From: Ectocarpus siliculosus
Lineage: Eukaryota > Sar > Phaeophyceae > Ectocarpales > Ectocarpaceae
Length of the DNA: 51,236 bases
Assembly: GCA_000310025.1 (NCBI GenBank)
Contig: FN649729.1
Location: forward strand, 1,088,457-1,139,692
Direction of reading: 5' to 3'
Position numbers and translations under genes: made by a program. The notes under the pieces are model-generated. The model was not told the DNA's origin. It ran no database searches and saw nothing but the letters and a program-made list of their open reading frames with translations. This document shows, one piece after another, positions 46,101 through 51,236 of this stretch (positions within the stretch are counted from its first letter, which is position 1; every line of letters begins with the position of its first letter).

Positions 46101-47974
46101 CGTGACCTTCTGCGGATTATTTCCTGCACCAGGGTGTGTGGTCGTTCCGTGCTTCCGACACCAAGAACCGGGACGCCTGGGTAAACGCCATCAGGAGCGT
46201 TCGGAGAGTCAGAAGTAACGCTGGTCACGACACCGATGGCGGCGGCAAGAGCAGCGGCAACGATGGTGATGACGACGGTGGCAATACCGATCACGGCGGT
46301 GACAACGGCGACAACAATGGCAGCGATGGTCCCGAGGATTCTGCCTCGGACGATGTCACGCCCGACGCCGTTCAGGTGAGACCCGACTTTGCGGTACTTG
46401 CCTCCCTGCGACGTCTTGGTCGAAGGCAAGACCCATCTCGGAGGCCCATCTGGGGGGGGGGTGGTATTATGCACCTGTACTACTTCAATGCAGCCATCTT
46501 GGAGTCTAGCGGGTCCGTTGTCCTGATACAGAAAGATGATTGTGATGGTATCTTCGTTTCGATTGCAGGAGGTGGGATCGCTCCTGCACTCCTCTGTGTC
46601 TTGAAACGTTGTACCCACTTCCCCCCTCTCGCACCACACCCTCTCTTCGTGCTCCTGCCGTTCTTGCGCCAAACCCTCGCTGTACAGCTTCAGTTTCGCA
46701 AGGAAGGAAAGGTGCTCCACAAGACCACCTTCAGAGGGTGGCAAACCCGAGACCTCGCGCTCGTCTCCGGCTCAGTCCTGCGGCTATGCCACGCTAAGAG
46801 TGGTGTATTCAAGCAGCAGCCCACCTGCAAGGCATGTGTCGTGCGATAAAAAAGAGAGCAAGTGATTCGAAGCCTCTGGTATTTCTTTCGCGTTTTCCTT
46901 AACTAACGGTGAAACGAAGAGGTTGCGGAGGAACGAGATGTTACAGTCGAAGCAGCAGGCATTCGGTTATTATTTCGCTGTCAACGGAAAAACGGAAACG
47001 GGGGGCATCATCCATGGGTTGTGAAATGGTTCGTCGTGCTCTCCTCCCACGCCGGCTCACGTCCACCCTCGTGCCCTCGCCCCCCCCGAAATTCCTACGT
47101 TTTCATTCTGCTCCCACCTGCGTTCCCGCGAATGTGACAACGATGACAATCACAATGTACCGCTACCACTTCTCAGGAACAACGGTTGGGCCGGTCTTCG
47201 GAGGTCGTTGCACTCTCCGAGCAAGATGTCAGGAAGGCGGATGGCGAACGGTTCATGTTCCGCGTCGTGACCAAGGCTCCTCGCGGGAAGATGCACACCA
47301 AGGTGAGTGCCGCTCCTGCCCGCGGGTGGACCGATGTGTCGTTGATCCATTATGGTGGACGGTGAACACCGTCCAAGGTGACAAAGCAATGCGCTTTCTG
47401 TACACCCTCAGGGCAGGGTCGGGAGAGAATGGTTTTCGACTCGTTGATGCTATTGTTTGTGTGCTTATCGGCGTAATGATCACCACGTTTGCCATTTAAA
47501 CGGTGCACTGGCCGTCTTCAAGTATCCCCTGATCAGCTGCATTCATATACTTGTATGGCATGAAACCATTGAACGGCATGCTGTACTGCGTCACTTCGCG
47601 CTGTATATGTCCCAAAAAGTAGGTTGCGATCTCTTCTCCTCAACATTATACCCCAAGTGTGCAAGACAGCGTGGCCCCATGCTGCGTCAATTGCTGCCGT
47701 CGCCTTCTCCTCGCGTGCAACCAGGGTCTTAGTTTCCTTCGCCATCCCCCCGAACAATGCCAGAGTATGTCGTGTTGTGGACTGTGTGTCGAACTAGTCG
47801 CGTTTCTTCTCCACCAACCGTGCTACCTTGCTATTGTGCGTCGTTTGCGGTGAACACGAACCGCAGTGGACGCTGGATGCGGAAAGCCAGTCGGAGTTAG
47901 ACGCATGGGTCTCGCTCGTGCAAGAGGCCATCGCCCTTATCGATCCCGACGACCAGAATGCTAAAAATGACGAC
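41783..47974 (+). CDS. Protein with N-terminal hydrophobic leader, Thr/Ala-rich region and two split PH domains; 3' end unresolved
   Basis: Nine exons join in phase: 41783-41941, 42802-43522 (or from 42664), 44266-44492, 44712-44852, 45159-45242, 46133-46375, 46688-46831, 47177-47302 and 47867-47974, giving 651 residues before further exons. Residues 1-30 form a signal-like leader (SWLLLLVLLGALLLGSATG). Residues 55-365 are rich in Thr, Ala, Ser and Asp with poly-Ala runs. A first PH domain is built from exons 4-6: SLRLFKVGAD, DRFVVKTPK and GVWSFRASDTKNRDAWVNAI, whose conserved Trp and amphipathic helix mark the PH end. An Asp/Gly/Asn-rich linker follows. A second PH domain spans exons 7-9: KEGKVLHKTTFRGWQTRDLA, RFMFRVVTK and WTLDAESQSELDAWVSLVQE. 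Exon 7 appears to use a GC donor (AAG/GCATGT). PH domains bind phosphoinositides on the cytosolic side, so a secretory leader is unexpected; it may be a membrane anchor, or exons 1-3 may be another gene. Confidence 0.7.
43142..43171 (+). repeat. (GCC)n run encoding poly-Ala
   Basis: An in-frame GCC tract encodes about ten alanines in exon 2 of the PH gene. A second Ala-rich GCC run follows at 43345-43382. Confidence 0.9.
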
Positions 47975-48103
47975 GTGAGTAGTCGTTGAATATTATTGTT
48001 GTTGTTTTCGTTGTCGTTGAATATTATTGTTGTTGTTGTAGGTGTTGTTGTTCGTGGTGGTGGTGGTGATGATGTGTATTTCAGTTGCATCCCCCTCCTC
48101 AGT

Positions 48104-48660
48104 GGACGCTTGGTGTCGGTCTTGCCTTCTGCCCTCGTTCTTTGCTGACGCTGGTGTCGCCTGGTATCATGGCGGCACAGGCGTCGGCGGTGGCGGTGAC
48201 GGCTGGTGCGGTATGTTGTTCTAGGGCGGGGCGGACCTTTGTAGTCGGGGCGCAAGGAGACACGCACAGGACCCTCCAAGAACACAAGAACATGAATCAG
48301 AGTGGGAGCAGCACGATAGAGTACACGACAAACCGCGACGATGCGCAGTGATGATACTCCATGCGCAAAGCAGGAAGGATTACACCAAGTGCACGCCCCC
48401 GGTGCGGGCTAGGCTCACCTGCAGCGTTTCGCCCCCCATCGTTCTTGGGCGTGGTTTTGGCTTTGAAATGTCAGCGCTATCTTGTACAACACACACCCCT
48501 CATCGCAGCACCTGCTTCTCTTCGGAAGCGTCTTCGTCGCCCGCGCCGATCTCGAAAAGTTTCAACGAGAGAGCGTGTCGAGACCGCTTCCCTGCACGAG
48601 CTGGACGGGGAAGTCCTTGTTCCGCCCTTGCCCTCCTGGGAAGCCTCAGCTTAGAACTGA
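48104..48660 (-). repeat. Inverted partial copy of the PH-gene segment
   Basis: 48650-48507 on the minus strand is a diverged copy of exon 44712-44852. It starts after GGTATCAG with TTCTAAGCTGAGG, contains AACAAGGACTTCCCCGTC and ends GAGAAGCAG before GTGCTGCG. One base shift breaks the frame between LVQGSGLD and LKLFEIGAGDEDASEEKQ. Minus-strand sequence further along (48440-48170) matches intron 44860-45140 (GTGTCTCCTTGCGCCCCGAC). At 48104-48160 the plus strand instead carries CCTCAGTGGACGCTTGGTGT, a copy of the intron at 44636, so an orientation switch lies near 48165. Confidence 0.75.
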
Positions 48661-48669
48661 TACCTACAG

Positions 48670-48809
48670 TGCTAAGCTCGGGCTTTGCCACGGGGGCAAG
48701 GCCTGACAAGGACTTCTCCGTCGGGCTCTCGCAGGGAAAAGGCCTCGACTCGCCGTTTTTGAAACTCGAGATCGGCGCGACCGACACGGCCGCGTCCAAA
48801 GCGAATCAG
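48670..48809 (+). pseudogene. Direct partial copy of a PH exon (44712-44852)
   Basis: This 140-base copy follows the splice-like TACCTACAG and ends AATCAG/GTGCAG. It encodes ARPDKDFSVGLSQGKGLDSP and LKLEIGATDTAASKANQ, clearly related to MPDKDFSAHLVEGRGLDQ in the parent exon. It is one base shorter than the parent, and the frame that follows its acceptor directly runs into TAA, so it does not continue exon 47867-47974 (phase 0). It stands head to head with the minus-strand copy ending at 48650. Confidence 0.65.
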
Positions 48810-49364
48810 GTGCAGCGAGGGGAAATAGTTTTGCGGGATAGTGCTGGTATCGCACCGCCAACACACGCCCAAAAGCGCTTCAGATGATTATAGTCCCCAC
48901 GAAGGGGCGTGCACGTACGTAGGGTAACCCTTCCTGCTCTGCACAATTATGTAGAGTACGTCTTTCGATATTGCTACTTTCGTCGTGTCCTCTACTGCGC
49001 AGCTCCAACTCTGATAAACTTCCTGATGTTCTTGGTAAGTCTTGTACGTGTCTCCTTCCACCCCGACTACAAAAAGCCCCTCCCCCGCCCTGGAGCAAGA
49101 TCCCACGGCCGCTCCCACAAACACCGCCGGCGGCCGCGCCGGCATGATGAACGGCCGCGCGTACAATAGACCTGTGCTCAAATTTGGCACGGCCCAACTC
49201 CCATTGATGGCGCTTTGCTCTCCGCTGTCAGTACCCCATATCCTTGTGCTGCTGTTGCTAAACGCACACACTGGCTCAAACCGTGATGTATTCATTCTGG
49301 GGTTCTTCGGTTCAATATATGGTAGGGTGGTTCTGTTGCATCTTCCTTCTCAGTAGACGCTCGG
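48810..49364. repeat. Direct copy of the intron after the PH exon
   Basis: Matches intron 44853-45150 and the inverted copy near 48180-48440 in shared stretches such as GTGTCTCCTTCCACCCCGAC and the TCGTGTCCTCTACTGC region. A copy of the phase-fitting exon at 45159-45242 was not found, so this repeat unit lacks the middle of the PH domain. Confidence 0.6.
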
Positions 49365-49875
49365 TGTCGCTCTTGCTTTCTTCCCTCGTGTTGCGATGAT
49401 GCTTTGTTGCGTGGTGCTTATGTAGTCTAAGGTGCAGCCTGTCACTGGGTCAAGGCCGGGTGTGGACGTCCCGTTTTCCTACGCATGCTGCTTTGGCCCG
49501 CCCCCGTTTACGGTGCTAGAGTACGGCGCAGAAGACACGGCTGCGTCCAAAACGAAACAGGTGCGGCGAGGGGAATGGTTCGAAAAGGGAAGCTTGCGCA
49601 AATATCGTGGCCTATTAGCGCTAGCTGCTCTTTTCGAACCATTCCCCTCGCCGCATCTATTTCGTTTTGGACGCAGCCGTGTCTTCCGCGCGGTACTCTA
49701 GGACCGTAAACGGGGGCGGGCCAAAGCCTCTAGCGCAAAAGAACGGGAACAAGGGAACGTCCACACCCGACCTTGACCAAGTGACAGGCTGCACCTTAGA
49801 CTACATAAGCACCAGGCAAGAAAAGCGTCATCGTAACACGAGGGAAGAAAGCAAGAGCGACGGCGAACCAGCGAT
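49365..49875. repeat. Palindrome with about 235-bp arms containing a PH exon copy on each strand
   Basis: Left arm about 49365-49598 and right arm about 49640-49875 are reverse complements of roughly 90% identity around a loop of about 41 bases. The left arm holds an open 135-base exon copy (49426-49560, plus) encoding SKVQPVTGSRPGVDVPFSY and ending DTAASKTKQ before GTGCGG. The right arm holds the same on the minus strand, with a stop in place of the last Gln codon. Confidence 0.85.
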
Positions 49876-50612
49876 GGGAAAACTTCTGGAGGTGAGCTAG
49901 TCCCCACCAGCGGCGTGCACATGGTGTGTTCCTTCTTCCTTTGCACGCAAAGAGCACCATATTTTGCGATATTCTTTCTTTTTGTCGTGTCTTCTACTGC
50001 TCTGGTCCGACTCCGGTTCATTTCTCAATGTTCTTGATTTATTTCCCGATGTTCTTCGTACGCCCTGTACGTGTCTCCCTGCGCCCCGACTACATAGGCC
50101 CCCCACACGCTTGAGCAAGATGCCTCATCCGTCGCCACAACCACCGCCGACCCCGCCACGACGAACGACGGGGCAGCCAGAAAGCCCGTTATCCGGGTAA
50201 ACACTGCTATTCACTTGTTGCTCTTGTTGGGTTAGTGGTGGGGCGGGCGCGGTGCCGTGCGTGCCGGGTGGTGTGTCCTATTACGTTTTTGATCAGCACA
50301 ATCTCTCGATGCCTTCCTAGACTAGAGATAATAACAAGTGAAATCTGGTGCGGGCAGCCGTTTCTCGGCCCATCCGGCGCTAGGCCATTTTGGAGCCTGT
50401 AATACTCCCATCCTGTTTAGATGTTACCCCCCCCCCCTCCCGCGGAACATGAATTCTTACCGCGCAATTTTCTCGTCTCCCACTGGGACTCTCTCGCACG
50501 GTCGGTAAGACCCACGGCTTCACCGCGCCGGCCCGCCGCACCTTTCAACTTAACACCAGCTGCACGTGGCCCCGTGACACTTGTGCCTTTCGCTGAATCC
50601 TTCCTGCATCAG
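49876..50612 (+). repeat. Second tandem copy of PH-gene intron sequence
   Basis: Repeats sequence of 44870-45140 (for example GTACGTGTCTCCCTGCGCCC near 50068) and of 45805-46130 (TTGTTGCTCTTGTTGG near 50215, ACAATCTCTCGA near 50300). The order is the same as in the parent, so this is a direct duplication of the locus. A copy of exon 45159-45242 is not seen. Confidence 0.7.
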
Positions 50613-50876
50613 GGTGTGAGGCCGTTCAGTGTATCCAACATCAAGCGCCGGGACGACTGGGTACCCGGCACCAGAAGGGCTCTGAGAGCCGGTAGTACCG
50701 ACGACGACAACACCGACGACAACGATGGCGGCGGCACCAGTTACGATGGTCATGACGACCACGACAAGAATGACGACGGTGACGACAATGACAACGGCGG
50801 TAACAACGGAGGCGACAACGGCGGCGACGGCTCCGAGGATCCCGCCTCGGACGAGGCCACGGCCGCCGACGTAACG
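50613..50876 (+). CDS. Third copy of the PH C-terminal exon (partial gene, runs off the window)
   Basis: This open 264-base exon is a copy of exon 46133-46375, about 4480 bp downstream. It follows CTGCATCAG and is followed by GTGAGA, as in the parent. It encodes GVRPFSVSNIKRRDDWVPG, keeping the conserved Trp of a PH domain, and then an Asp/Asn/Gly-rich run ending EATAADVT. The parent has GVWSFRASDTKNRDAWVNA. The Trp at the second position of the strand (W to R) and some helix residues have changed. The following intron also repeats (50877-51080 matches 46376-46560). Whether it is spliced to the upstream PH exons or belongs to a duplicated gene cannot be settled here. Confidence 0.55.
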
Positions 50877-51236
50877 GTGAGATCCGACGTTCCGGTACTT
50901 GCCTCCCTGCTGCGTCTTGGATGGGGAACAAAACCCATCCCGGGGGGGTTGATGTTTGGTACCTGGACTATTGGATTAAGCCGTCTTGAGGTCCAGGGGG
51001 TTCGATATCCTGATATAGAGCGATGGTTGTGATAGTTCCCTTTCTCTGTGCCGAGTAGTTTCTTCGTCGACGACAATTAGAACACTTTCTCTCTGGCGAG
51101 TAGAGGTTCCAGACGTAGTGATTAACCGTTCACCAGCGGAGGTATTTGTCTCTCTTGATATGTGGCGAGGAAGTGCCAAGCGTAGCCGATAGTCTCGGCT
51201 TTTCTAGTCCAAGAAAGGTGGAAGCTGAGAGAGAGT

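Noticed and set aside
1-51236. CRISPR array or bacterial operon
   Set aside because: Repeat arrays here have no regular spacers, and genes are split by introns with eukaryotic splice sites.

Overview
The window looks like nuclear DNA of an intron-rich, GC-rich protist. I favour a stramenopile, most likely a brown alga, but the sequence alone does not prove this. The reasons are many short exons joined by introns of 0.3-2 kb with GTGAGT-like donors, long pyrimidine microsatellites, poly-Ala and poly-Gly runs inside exons, an ankyrin-type gene, and many decayed transposons and repeat arrays. Nothing prokaryotic is present: no operons, no CRISPR array and no rRNA or tRNA gene that I can support. 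All gene models were read by eye. They rest on matching splice phases and on recognised protein motifs.

Layout. (1) 1-1571: repeats and unassigned sequence. (2) 1572-6190, minus strand: a gene with two WW domains whose later exons encode a homologue of transcription elongation factor subunit NELF-C/D (TH1 family); its 3' end lies beyond the last exon I can recognise. (3) 6712-9465, plus strand: a divergently arranged four-exon gene for an RRM protein that resembles the N-terminal half of cyclophilin E/CYP33 but lacks the cyclophilin domain. (4) 9466-15300: unassigned sequence with tandem duplications and an internally deleted LTR retrotransposon. (5) 15324-16862, minus strand: a broken ankyrin-repeat gene. 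(6) 16900-21150: repeat-rich, with a 230-bp-period tandem array and a 1.49-kb fold-back element with 538-bp arms. (7) 21766-30022, plus strand: a gene joining a YbaK-type aminoacyl-tRNA editing domain, a possible OB-fold and a DEDD 3'-5' exonuclease of the EXD3/Mut-7 type; its N-terminal exon is not found. (8) 30000-35320: degenerate repeat arrays, one with a clean 1.0-kb TA-flanked inverted-repeat transposon inside it. (9) 32388-38858, plus strand: a phase-consistent four-exon gene of unknown function. (10) 41783 to the right edge, plus strand: a gene with an N-terminal hydrophobic leader, a Thr/Ala-rich stretch and split PH domains, followed by direct and inverted partial copies of its own PH exons.

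The genes do not form an obvious pathway. Genes 2 and 3 share a 521-bp divergent promoter region and both belong to nuclear RNA biology (elongation control, spliceosome-type RRM). The most notable results are the two apparent domain fusions (WW with NELF-C/D; YbaK with OB and exonuclease) and the palindromic amplification of PH exons at the right end.
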